This document shows, in pieces, positions 35,442-44,716 of a stretch of 64,000 nucleotides of DNA (the stretch's first letter is position 1; every line of letters starts with the position of its first letter). The stretch is from Sanguinoderma infundibulare (taxonomy: Eukaryota; Basidiomycota; Agaricomycetes; Polyporales; Polyporaceae). The notes beneath the pieces were generated by a model. The model searched no databases. It was not told the origin of the DNA and worked only from the letters and a program-made list of their open reading frames with translations. The translations under genes and the position numbers were made by a program. The DNA lies in contig JAVLRN010000002.1 of the NCBI GenBank assembly GCA_032821775.1, forward strand, positions 4,588,001 to 4,652,000, given 5' to 3'.

Positions 35442-37247
35442 ATGGGCTCGTATTTCAGCCTATTAGGACCAGCCAAGTCTCGAGGGCCGACGCTCAACGA
35501 TGACGTCTTGTTATCCATCTTGGCATTCTCCCAGCGACCCCGCACCGCCGTCTCAATGATGGCGACCTGCCGCTTTCTCTACCACGAGGGGGCGAAGACC
35601 GTTCTTCAGGATCCGGTGGTACTCGACGGCTCGGAGAGGAAGGTGCTTGCCCTTTTGCGTTTCGTTCGGGCCGAAACGTTCTCTCGGTGTTCGTACGTAT
35701 GCTCCCTGTATGTCACCATGGACGGAATGCCGAGGTCGGTTGCGCAAGGTCTGATCGAGATCTTGCCCCGCATGTCGTCCTTGACCATCCTCGTCCTCGA
35801 GGTGGAAGATGCACTCGGGTCCCACCCAGATCTCCTTCCTGCCTTCGCTGCACTTCGATCCATCAAGACGCTGGTCATGGCAAGAACCGGAGAACGTTCT
35901 TGTGAGCTTGCACGGACACTTCGGTCGGAGCTCACCTCAGCACGACTCTGTTTCCAGTTGGGACCACCTGAACGGGGGGCGTTTCATTTCATTCGAGTTC
36001 CCACCCACCCGATCTTCCTCCTGCAGAGGTCGGCCTCGACGCTTGAAGCGTTGACGTGCGGGACCTGGTGCAGCATTGTCACCTCATCCCAAAATATTGT
36101 CTATCCGAACGTGCACCATCTGACCATCACGGACTCCCTCCTCCTCACCGCTGTCCCCTACATGAGCGCGTTCCCTAACGTCGCCCATCTCGCGGTAGCG
36201 AACCATTTCCCCGCCATCGCAGAAAGTTACTGGAAATTCGACAGGGCGCGGGAGAAGAACCTGGAGATGCTGTCCGATCCTGGCGTCTCTTCTTGGCAGA
36301 ACCTCGAGACCTTCACCGGGCGCGTCGTCGAACTCTGGATGCTCGGTATCACCTGTCCCATACGCGGGCTGTTCCTTGAAGATGCGCCGGCCGTCCGCCC
36401 CGCCCTCGCGCTCACCGACGTGCTCGACTCTGCGCGCCCGACCGACCTCACGATCACCTTTCGCGGGTACCCTCTCGAGCACGTCCTTGCATCGGACTTT
36501 TTCAGTGCGCTGCGCACGGAGGGCGCGTCAGGCTTGAGGAGCCTGGCGTTCGTGGTTGAGCTGAGGGCGGCGGACTGCGACTTGGACCTCCGCCGTGCAT
36601 TCGTGAGTCCTCATCCTCTTGCAAACCAGTATTTACAGCGCGGCGTAGGGCTAAAGTCTCCTCTCCCCTGTTACCAGGCCGAAATCGAAGCGTCGCTTTT
36701 GGGCTTGCAGCTGACCAGCCTCGACATGGTCGTCAGCGACATTGGGCTGGACGAACTGATTCCGCCCGAGCTGTCATCGTTCCCGCAGGCCGCTCAGACC
36801 TCGCACCCGCATTTCCCTGTGCCACAGAACGAGTATCAGGACTTGGAGAGCGTCCTGTGTCTGATCCAGATGCAGGCAATGCAGGCCATGCCCGGGTCTT
36901 TCAAACGTCGCGCACCGCGAGGGCGCGCGGAGCGTTCGCTGGACAGGCTTGACGTCCACGCGTTTGCGGCGCGCCTGGCGCGGTCCATTCCGACTCTTTG
37001 CGATGCGGTCATCGCAGTTCAGAGGTCGCGCCGGCGCGGTGGTGCGTACAGGGTTGCGAAGCTGATGAACAGGGAGACGGGCACGGGGACGGGCGTCGAT
37101 GCGCTGGTATCGGGGGGACGAGGCGAGGTCGTTTACGAGGAGGTTTCGGACGAGGAAATGCCGACGGCGATGTGTTGGTCCGAGTTGTTCGAACCCATTG
37201 TCACGAGGAAGTTCGCTATGCGTTCCATCGCACCTCGCGTGGGGTAG
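35442..37247 (+). CDS. F-box protein, copy A
   Basis: Exons 35442-36602 and 36678-37247 give 576 residues. The start MGSYFSLLGPAKSRG is shared exactly with copy B. An F-box-like motif LNDDVLLSILAFSQRP with TCRFLYHEGAKTVL lies at residues 17-55, and the rest is LRR-like with repeated Leu-rich stretches (SSLTILVLEVEDAL, LTITFRGYPL). F-box proteins recruit substrates to SCF ubiquitin ligases; this is the large, fast-evolving basidiomycete type with no assigned substrate. The 75-base intron has no stop and keeps frame, so an unspliced message would add 25 residues; in copy B the same intron has an in-frame stop. No disabling change is visible. Confidence 0.82.
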   Translation: MGSYFSLLGPAKSRGPTLNDDVLLSILAFSQRPRTAVSMMATCRFLYHEGAKTVLQDPVVLDGSERKVLALLRFVRAETFSRCSYVCSLYVTMDGMPRSVAQGLIEILPRMSSLTILVLEVEDALGSHPDLLPAFAALRSIKTLVMARTGERSCELARTLRSELTSARLCFQLGPPERGAFHFIRVPTHPIFLLQRSASTLEALTCGTWCSIVTSSQNIVYPNVHHLTITDSLLLTAVPYMSAFPNVAHLAVANHFPAIAESYWKFDRAREKNLEMLSDPGVSSWQNLETFTGRVVELWMLGITCPIRGLFLEDAPAVRPALALTDVLDSARPTDLTITFRGYPLEHVLASDFFSALRTEGASGLRSLAFVVELRAADCDLDLRRAFVSPHPLANQYLQRGVGLKSPLPCYQAEIEASLLGLQLTSLDMVVSDIGLDELIPPELSSFPQAAQTSHPHFPVPQNEYQDLESVLCLIQMQAMQAMPGSFKRRAPRGRAERSLDRLDVHAFAARLARSIPTLCDAVIAVQRSRRRGGAYRVAKLMNRETGTGTGVDALVSGGRGEVVYEEVSDEEMPTAMCWSELFEPIVTRKFAMRSIAPRVG

Positions 37248-37768
37248 TAGGGCTCCCCGTCCCAGTCGTGAATGCCCCTTCTGCTTGATCGTAATGAGTA
37301 GAAGTTGACTCAAGTCTGCCACTTGCCTATCGCGCGAGAATTCGTGTCGAAACGTTGGGTGCAACCTCACCGCGCTTCGGGTTTCGAAGGGTGTGATACG
37401 CATGTCGTGGGGGCGGGTCGCCCCTGGCAACTTACCTTGAAAATGATGGTGGTTGAAAGGGCAGGCTGAACATTGGCGAGACCGAGATATGCGCTGGAGT
37501 GCGCAAAGCCCGTTACCGATACGTAGGATCATGAGACTATCACTACGGGGCGCATCGTCCAACGCCAGTCCTGAGTGTGGATGGTTGCGACAAGCCGCAG
37601 TACGCTCCTGTGAAGGCCGCGGCTGCGTCCACTAGTGACGTAAGGTGTACATCGGGTAACGGCAGACTCAAACTCACTCGGGGCGTTAGGTAAGCCTATT
37701 AAAAGAAACCTGAGCGGGGATCAGACCTAGTAAGCGAGGACAAAAGGTCAAACTCAATAACATGCAGC

Positions 37769-37852
37769 GGGCCTGGCCGGGAATTGAACCCGGGACCTCC
37801 TCCATACGCTCGAAAGCCCTAAGAAGGAATCATACTACTAGACCACCAGGCC
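37769..37852 (-). tRNA. tRNA-Pro (AGG anticodon), with short intron, copy 1
   Basis: On the minus strand, 84 bases fold as a tRNA: 7-bp acceptor stem GGCCTGG/CCAGGCC, discriminator C, D-arm with A-box-like TGGTCTAGTAGTATG, anticodon stem CCTTC/GGAGG with loop TTAGGG interrupted one base after the AGG anticodon by a 12-base intron (CTTTCGAGCGTA), 5-base variable loop, and T-arm CCGGG-TTCAATT-CCCGG carrying the B box. Without the intron it is 72 bases, normal for eukaryotic tRNA-Pro. A TTTT run follows downstream as Pol III terminator. Confidence 0.93.
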
Positions 37853-38102
37853 GTGAAGAAAGGCGCAGCCAGTCTGGAATCATTGGATGGGATGTGACGT
37901 CCGGATATGGTAACTCAAGCGCCCAAATAATCCGCAGCGTCCAGAGGCGGCGCAGCACCGACTTGCGTTGGCCTGTCCCCTTTCCCCACAGTAGTACGCA
38001 AAGCCATATGCTCGACAGCTCAGCTTTGCACTTCTCGAGTGTTGAATGCTTTGCTAGCAGTATGGTTCTATGGCTTTCGGCCGATTATCCAAGTTCAAAC
38101 GC

Positions 38103-38400
38103 TTACTCAGCCGCCTTCTTGCCCTCCAGCTTGTTGCCAACATCGACATAAAGCTTGGATCCCGTCGCCGTCTCCCAGATTCGTACCGAACAGCTCAAGC
38201 TCCACTTCCTTCTTCAGTGTCGGAGCCTTTGATGGGTGGCTTTGGGGGGATAGTGCGAAGATGCCGAGGTCGTCGTCGCAAGGTAGTATGAATGGCCGTC
38301 GAAGATCGGACGCGGGCACCGCTGGCACAGTCGTTTGCTGACCAGGGGTGCGCTTCACAAAGACTGACGTTGCCTACGACGACCGCCAGGATGGATCACA
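38103..38400 (-). other. Unassigned coding-like fragment
   Basis: Minus-strand segments read DDLGIFALSPQSHPSKA followed by TLKKEVELELF, then in another frame SKLYVDVGNKLEGKKAAE and a stop at 38103. They look like the last exon(s) of a gene or its relic, but I recognise no family and found no consistent splice. Confidence 0.25.
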
Positions 38401-38510
38401 GAAATGACGCCGCCTGCGGGAGGCAGCTCACGAGCTCATCAACCATCTGCACGATGGGAGTGTACACGAAAATATCAATTATATCTCAATCCCGAGACAC
38501 GGGTATATGG

Positions 38511-38641
38511 AGCGATGTCATGATTACTTCGTCTACAGTTCATTACGCCGGACCTCCTCCTGCGCAGCCTCGTCCCCCTCGACCTTCGCAGGACGGCATG
38601 TTGGACGTGATGCTGATGACGTCGAGCTTGCCAGCAGACAG
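38511..38641 (-). pseudogene. Relic of the PDI gene 3' end
   Basis: The minus strand reads LSAGKLDVISITSNM and continues through a GGTCGAGG(G)GGACGAGG block, matching LSAGKLDEIKIKAN and the acidic tail of the PDI gene (26298-26435). The match extends past the stop codon into the 3' flank (TCATGACATCGCT in both). Indels have destroyed the frame and the RDEL tail. It lies between two tRNA-Pro copies, about 12 kb from its probable parent and on the opposite strand. Confidence 0.75.
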
Positions 38642-38698
38642 ATTGAATTGAAAGACACCTGCGGCAAAAGACTTGGGGGATCGTCCAGCTCTCTCCAA

Positions 38699-38782
38699 GG
38701 GCCTGGCCGGGAATTGAACCCGGGACCTCCTCCACACGCTCGAAAGCCCTAAGAAGGAATCATACTACTAGACCACCAGGCC
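38699..38782 (-). tRNA. tRNA-Pro (AGG anticodon), with short intron, copy 2
   Basis: Same structure as the copy at 37769; the intron differs by one base (CTTTCGAGCGTG). It lies about 930 bases from copy 1 and shares roughly 70-80 bases of flank with it, so it arose by a small local duplication rather than as part of the 3.2-kb block. Confidence 0.93.
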
Positions 38783-40194
38783 GTGAAGACAGGCGCAGTG
38801 AGTCTCAAATCATTGGATGGGGTGCAGGCATCCGAATATGGTAATTCAAACGCCCCGAGCAACGGCATCAATACGCGGCGCAGCATTGTTGCTGGCAGGC
38901 GTCAACTTGTGTTCACATGAGTGCTGCAAAACCCTACTTGGCAATATCACCTTTCACCGTGTGTTCCAGTTTTCAGCGCTGTGCTAGGTTTGTATGGTAG
39001 TCGGTGACCTGTCTGTACCCAGCGTGAGTGCTAGCGACTCGAGTATCAAACGGGGTGACCGCGTTGAACAGCCGGAAAGCGTTATCGGACCAGTCATCAA
39101 CGGGTACGTACAGTCTTGAGGATGGATGGTTAAATATAAAGTACTTGGAACAGATGCCGCATCCCCTTCATTCTGACCGGGGCCACCACACGGGCCAGTC
39201 TCGATGGATATCGGCCGGCAGGTCGTACTTCTCCGGGTGCCACACCGTCCAATCGACCTCCTCCGGCGGGCATCCGTCCGAAGGCACTCTGATGAGAATG
39301 ACGACTTGTTCGACAAGCGCCTCCAACGCTGCCAGGTTTCCTAGGTCGTTCCCGTAATCCTGAGGTTCGTTCGAGCCGGACGCGGTCCGGCTCTGCGACG
39401 GGTCCGAGGGGAACTTGTAGGTGACGATCGCGCGACCGATGGGATGACTCAGCGCCGCACGGGCAGCGAGCGTTGCTTCGAGTCGCGCCGCATCATCCTC
39501 GAGATCGTTCAGCAAGACCCAGAGCGTGTGACCTAGGGACGGATACGGGAATGTGATGGCGCTGCCGGTTTCTGACGGTGGCTGCCCGCCGGAGGGCTGC
39601 TGCGGCAAGAGGCGGTCGAGGTCCGCCTTAAGCTCGCACTGTGGCACGATGGTTATCCTCTTCACGTTGGGGAAGATGGCGGGTAACGTGTCCGCAAGCG
39701 GTTCGAAGACGTAGTTCATGTGGTGACAGTGGATGCGGAGCTCCTCGGTGTGGGCGAAGAGGGTGGTGTGTGCGCGCAGAAAGTCCCGCAGGGCGGCGAT
39801 GTCGACGAGCTCCTCGGCGTTGTCGAGCTCCTCGGCATCCATGAATCGCGAGACGCAGGAGGGGAGCCGGAGAGACCCGTGCGAAAACACGAGCTGCAGA
39901 GCGTCGTCGTCGTTTGCGGTCTTGTCATCGTAGAGCCACAGCGCGACATGGGTGACGCGGTCCTTCTGCGGGACGTGGCGACGGACGCTCTGCAGGAGGG
40001 CGCGGTGGATGTTATCGCTCGATGGGGTCCCTGGAGCGCTGAGCTGGAGGTGACAGGTCGACGGGATGGCGAGGTGTGAGAGAAGGAAATCGGCTGCTGC
40101 GCCTGCGGGTTCTTCGATCGACAGGTACTTGAAGCACAGGGATCGTAAGCGGCACTGCGCGCCCGGAAAGCGGTGACCGAGCCGAGGTTGCCAG

Positions 40195-42228
40195 GTGAAA
40201 AGCCGACTTCACCAGCGAAGTCGGTGAATACCTAGTGGGTGGTGATTAAAGTGGTGAATCGGTTGCTAGGGGATTTCACCAGCAAGGTAGAGCTTTTCGG
40301 CAGGCGCTGTCAGTGGGCGGTTCGATCGCTAGGAGTTGCTCAGCTGCGAGGTAAGATCAGCCTGCCCTAAATACCGGCGCCAATGCTGTCGTCGCGACGA
40401 ACGTCCTGCACGACGACGACGACCAACCACCTCAGCCTACTCTCTCCATCCCTCTTCTCCATATATTCCCTCTTGCTTGTTCATGCCCATCGCGTCCGCG
40501 TCCTTGTCCTCATCATTGGCCAAGTTGCACACGGTCTCTGCGCCCGCCATCTCCGTCACACTCTCGCTCCTTTACAGCCCTCCCGCCGCGCCTTGAGCCT
40601 CAGGCGAGCTGGCGGGTGGAGCGCGCTTGCGCTTGATCCATCACCATCGTCTCCTCCGGATGCTTTCAAGTTGTTCGACAGTGATCCTTAAGGAGAAGCT
40701 CGGGGTCAAGAGTTCCCGGCGCCGACGGCGGCGAAGTGCTTTCCGGTTTCCAATGCCGGCCATGGTTCCCCGGATGCGGAACAGAGGTGGCCTCAATCCA
40801 GGCTCATGAAGTTCTCGATGCAGGCTAGTTCAACGGTCAAGGGCAAGTCACCAGAAGCAATGTCCAGCGACAGAGAGGACGCGCCTGTGTCTTCCGGTGC
40901 TGGCGTCATGTGCGGAAGCTTGCTTTCTGCTACTAGTCGCGTTAGGCTGCGGGACCTCGCGCTTTCCCCTCAGAAAGCAGGCTGCACGCCCGACTCTTCC
41001 GTGACCGCTGCATCGTGTCATGCATCCGGTTCTGGCTCTGGCTCAAGTTCTGTTAGCACCGCGTCTGGCTGTGGTTCTGGGATGACCTCCGGCATCTCTG
41101 ATTCCGATTCAGGCTCTTCTAGCGCCGATTCTGTCCTCATCGTCTGCTCGGGCGCGACCTGCATCCTGATCTCCTATGCTCAGTCTGGGTTCGCGGTGAC
41201 GAACAAGGCCGCAATCACGAAGCAAATGGCGCCTCATCTTCCTCTTCCGGGGCCTCCGATTGATCTTCCAGCTAGCCAGGAGCCTACCTGCGTTCCCGAC
41301 ATATGCCTTGAGGACGCTTCAAGACTGGAATCTGCCTTGCTGCTCCCTACTTGCCCGGCGCTCGACGTGCGCTGTCACACTCTGGAAGAATCTTCCAACC
41401 TGGTGGTAGCGAGCCAAGAGTACTGGCCGTCGTCGTCAATGGGGGAACACGAAGTCATCGTCAAGGTGAAGGCGTTGAGTTCGGGTGCGCCGGCATTGTT
41501 CTGCTCCAGGCTCTCCACGGTTCTTCGACGCTGTCGCCTAGCCCTATGTCGTTGTCTGCGGACGCTTCCATTTTACTCGCTTCTGCGCCGGTTCCAACCC
41601 TGCAGGAAGGCACTCCGAGCCCGGATACTTTCACTTTCCGAGCTGTCGCAGTAGGGCTCGACCAAAGGCTTGACGTGGACCTGAAGACGCCGCTGGATGG
41701 CCACAAGTATCTCTGTCATGCTCCTGATGTGTTCGCCGATCATCAACGCATGATGACAAACACATTGCTCGGGTGGGAACAGGAGGGCGTGCGCATTCCT
41801 GGGTTCACTTGGCGGCGGAGGGAGCAGAGTTGAACGCTCAAGGAAGCTTTGGGGGCTGAGTACGTAGTAGATCTCTCCGATTCAGAAGTTGATGGTGGAC
41901 TGGGCTGGGTCGCGGGCTGCTGGTGTGTCGTAGTACTCTGTATTGTAGATGTTGCAATATATTGTGTTTACAAGCCTGAATAATATGCAATGGAAGCTGG
42001 CGATGGTGTACCGATGAGAATATCCAAGTAAAGTAGGGAGAATTACTGCCTTTCCGCTTTCAGCTGCATGGTGAATTCGCACAAAATCCGGTTGACTTTG
42101 ACCACGTATATCCCCAGGGTACAGGGGGGAAATCAACCGGCGCTCGATCTCCAAAACAGGTGACTACACTCTACTTGCATGGGGGTAGTCCACCGTTTCC
42201 GTATGGTGATCGACCTGTCACTTTTCAC
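40195..42228. mobile_element. Unclassified insertion with 8-base terminal inverted repeats
   Basis: The boundaries are where similarity to the intact-length F-box copy stops and resumes. The ends are perfect inverted repeats GTGAAAAG (40195-40202) and CTTTTCAC (42221-42228). The left end carries a perfect 8-bp hairpin (CCGACTTC-ACCAGC-GAAGTCGG, 40203-40224) and several GGTGAA/TTCACC words, as sub-terminal transposase-binding repeats often do; GGTGA words recur near the right end. I see no clear target-site duplication, and no recognisable transposase, so it is probably a non-autonomous or badly decayed DNA transposon. Confidence 0.6.
40806..41654 (+). CDS. ORF inside the insertion, unknown product
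   Basis: A 282-codon ORF starting MKFSMQASSTVKGKSPEAM with a Ser/Gly-rich low-complexity middle (SGSGSGSSSVSTASGCGSG) and Cys/Leu/Arg-rich end. An overlapping frame (41351-41833) ends PDVFADHQRMMTNTLLGWEQ. No transposase motif is visible. It may be a captured gene piece, an element-encoded accessory protein, or chance. Confidence 0.25.
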   Translation: MKFSMQASSTVKGKSPEAMSSDREDAPVSSGAGVMCGSLLSATSRVRLRDLALSPQKAGCTPDSSVTAASCHASGSGSGSSSVSTASGCGSGMTSGISDSDSGSSSADSVLIVCSGATCILISYAQSGFAVTNKAAITKQMAPHLPLPGPPIDLPASQEPTCVPDICLEDASRLESALLLPTCPALDVRCHTLEESSNLVVASQEYWPSSSMGEHEVIVKVKALSSGAPALFCSRLSTVLRRCRLALCRCLRTLPFYSLLRRFQPCRKALRARILSLSELSQ

Positions 42229-43479
42229 GGACTCTCGGTCGCACTGTGCGGGGTAGCGACACGGGGCTCTGAACACCGTGGGGGTTATAGAGTGGCGATG
42301 GCGCCACAAACCACGCCTCGCATATGTGGATTTCCTCCAGCAGGGGACTGCTGGACACGAACTTGAGCAGGTCCCATAGCTCCCAGTAGACTGGGGTGTG
42401 TTCGTCGTTCAGATAAAGTGTCAGACTGGATAGGGCAGGAAACTCGTTCGCGGGGCGGGCCGATATGTGCCGAAGACAGAGGAACCGCAGCCGAGCGCCG
42501 CCATGCGAGAAGAAGGGCAAGAAGCGAGACTGAAGTGGTGCAATGCGACCTGAGTCTGAGGAACGTGCGAGGGCGCACTTCTCGAGAGCGGTCGCGTCAA
42601 ATGACTGAAGGAATTGGAGGATTTCGTGGGCTGAAGGGCCAGCGACGTAGTGCAGTTCGCGGATTCTCGGGGCGCTGTTCAAGACGCGGTTCGGCATCAC
42701 GGGAGTGCTTGAGAGATCGACAGACAGTTCTAGCGCTGCATTGTCCAGGAGGCATATACTACATCGCAAACACGTGTTTCCCTCCGAAGAGACACTGGAG
42801 ACGGTCGTCCACAGGGTCGGCGTCGCGAGGGCTAGCTCGCGCCAGGATCGGCACACCTTCGGAAGTGCATGGAGGTCATTGACGACGGTGTGGTCAAACG
42901 GCCGGTAGCACGGTTCTGCTATCTGGTAGGGCCGTTTCGCAGGGACAATCCGGGGGAATTTGGTTTATCGGCGAAGCTGCGTTGATGAGCCCGCCGATGA
43001 CGACGTGGCCCTTGGTGGAGGTGGTTTGGAGCGATCGCAACTACGAACCACGTTGATAGATGGTTAGCGACCCCAGAGGGGGAAAAGCAAGGGTTTCATC
43101 TCACCAGATCTAATTTTCTAGAGTAGGTTGGCGACACGCGCATCCCAACCTCCGGACGAGCGCATGGCGGTTCTGCAGTACTGGAAAGCTCAAGCGTCCC
43201 AACTTGTTGGAAAATATTGCTCGTCAGGACCTCCAGTGTATCGGTACTGATCTCCGTGCATGGGGCTGCGATGAGGGACGAGGAGATTCGTCAGAGAAGA
43301 GCATTTTGTCGACGTCGACACTGACTTGGTGGCCGCCACTGTGATCGCGACTCGCGTGCGTGCGAGTGTACCGTGAGAATTTGATCCGCCATCATCACCG
43401 TTGGCGCCTTCGGGGACGTTGCTTGCAACTTGAACTTGTCTTCAACGCTAGGACATATTGTAGACACGTCGCGCTCGAG

Positions 43480-44227
43480 TCCGGACGACCGACAATGTCA
43501 TGGACCTGCATATACGACGACATCTCGTTTTGGAGTACTAGTCGAGTCACTCGCTCCAGGACGAACCTGTCAATGTTTATGTTTCCTCTGGCGGCCCAAC
43601 GGTAAGTAGCCCCCTCTCTAATTTTCTCCAGTCGAATGCTCATTCGTGCCCAGGCGCGATCAGCTGGCACGATGCAAGCTGCTCATGGAATCCATCGCGA
43701 ATCCACGATATCGATATCCGCAGGCCATCGAAGACCGCGAAGATGAAGTTATTGACGGCATGCGATGCGCCATCAAGGAAGCGCGCCGCCGTCACCTCAA
43801 AAGGTAAGTATTTATGTACGTCGTTGTGACAGCAAGGCTGCTGATGACGAGAAGCAGGAGGACGGTATTCGGGAGTCTGCCTGTGGATCTTTTGGTGTGT
43901 CTTTCTCTTTGCAATATCTCGACGTGCACTGAAAGTGTCTCACCGTGGGCCACTGGCTCGTACCAGAGATTCGGGACCTCAGGCCTAGGCATCAGGCACT
44001 ATATACTTCGTCTGGCGCAACTGCCGACAGACAGCATTGTGGGAATGTGCGATTGTGGATGTGCTTCTCAGGCGGGAGGTCGCGAAGGCGATCATGGCCC
44101 TTCCCCTGTCCATTGGCCTCGACATGGATCCAGACGGCTGGCGATGGTGTGCCTGCGGCGTCGAAGATACTGATAGAGAAGTTATCGAAAAGCGGAACGA
44201 GGTTCGGGGGGCGTGGCAGGAAATTCG
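43480..44227 (+). pseudogene. Unnamed spliced gene (or recent pseudogene), copy B
   Basis: Exons join in phase: up to 43602 (FMFPLAAQR), then 43663-43803 or so (RDQLARCKLLMESIANPRYR ... IKEARRRHLKR), then a short one from 43860 (RTVFGSLPVDLL), then ALWECAIVDVLLRREVAKAI ... WRWCACGVEDTD ... GAWQEIR to a donor at 44228. Charged, helical, with a Trp-rich WRWCACG segment; no family recognised. The 5' end, the junction near 44015 and the 3' end are unresolved. It lies upstream of F-box gene B on the same strand and has a decayed counterpart at 34850-35175. Confidence 0.4.
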
Positions 44228-44716
44228 GTGTGTGTCCTTTGTTCGAATCAGGCAAGCCTATTCACGAACCGTGTACCCTCAGTCCCTGCACTGCCTCGAG
44301 AACTGCTCTGTGAAGTGGTACACCCCGGATGCAGTCAGCCGTAATTCGCGATCTGCAGGCGCGGCTAGACCGCGATAAACGATAATTGCAACGGCCGTCC
44401 TCTGTGTGGCGCTTTCATATGGCACTGATATAGTCAGCTTCGATCGCTAAGTTAACATTGGACTGCGAGGTGCGTAACGGAGCCATCTGCGCGATAACAA
44501 GGCACTGACCGCCTTGCCAGTCTGTCAGTTGGCCTTCTGTCGCCTTTCTCAACGTCCGGCTCGTTGTCTCCGACTGCCATCATTCCCCCTCCCCTCTCAC
44601 TCACAGAACAGCAGAGTACCCAGGCGTGAGTGGGCTTATCGTATCTCACAAACCCCGTGCTAATACCGCGCTCGCACGTAGGTCCTCCAGCATCCCGTAC
44701 TCCTCTCCGTGCACGA

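Larger units (their letters stand above)
34850..38105 (+). repeat. Segmental duplication, copy A
   Basis: Collinear with 43480-47405 at a nearly constant offset of about 9.28 kb (F-box starts 35442/44717; tRNAs 37769/47045). The most similar stretches are the F-box 5' region, its 3' end and the flanks of the tRNA; the part left of about 35230 is more diverged. The right end falls where the shared ATCCAAGTTCAAACGC is followed by unlike sequence. Confidence 0.85.
39168..43325 (-). pseudogene. Second-family F-box gene, split by an insertion and otherwise damaged
   Basis: The N-terminal half (43325-42229) and C-terminal half (40194-39168) are collinear with the copy at 51356-49260, but 2.03 kb of foreign DNA separates them. 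Matching pieces: MLFSDESPRP start near 43274; LRSLQ...GLINAASPINQIPP; DLHALPKVCRSWRELA; SRFLPFF.HGGARLRFLCLR; LWDLLKFVSSSPLLEEIH just before the break; then CFKYLSIEEPAG, AAADFLLSHLAIPSTCHL, and the terminal DWTVWHPEKYDLP...DWPVWWPRSE. The F-box core after QIPP is deleted with a frameshift. The C-terminal half is still one long open frame. The gene would have encoded an SCF substrate receptor. Confidence 0.85.
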
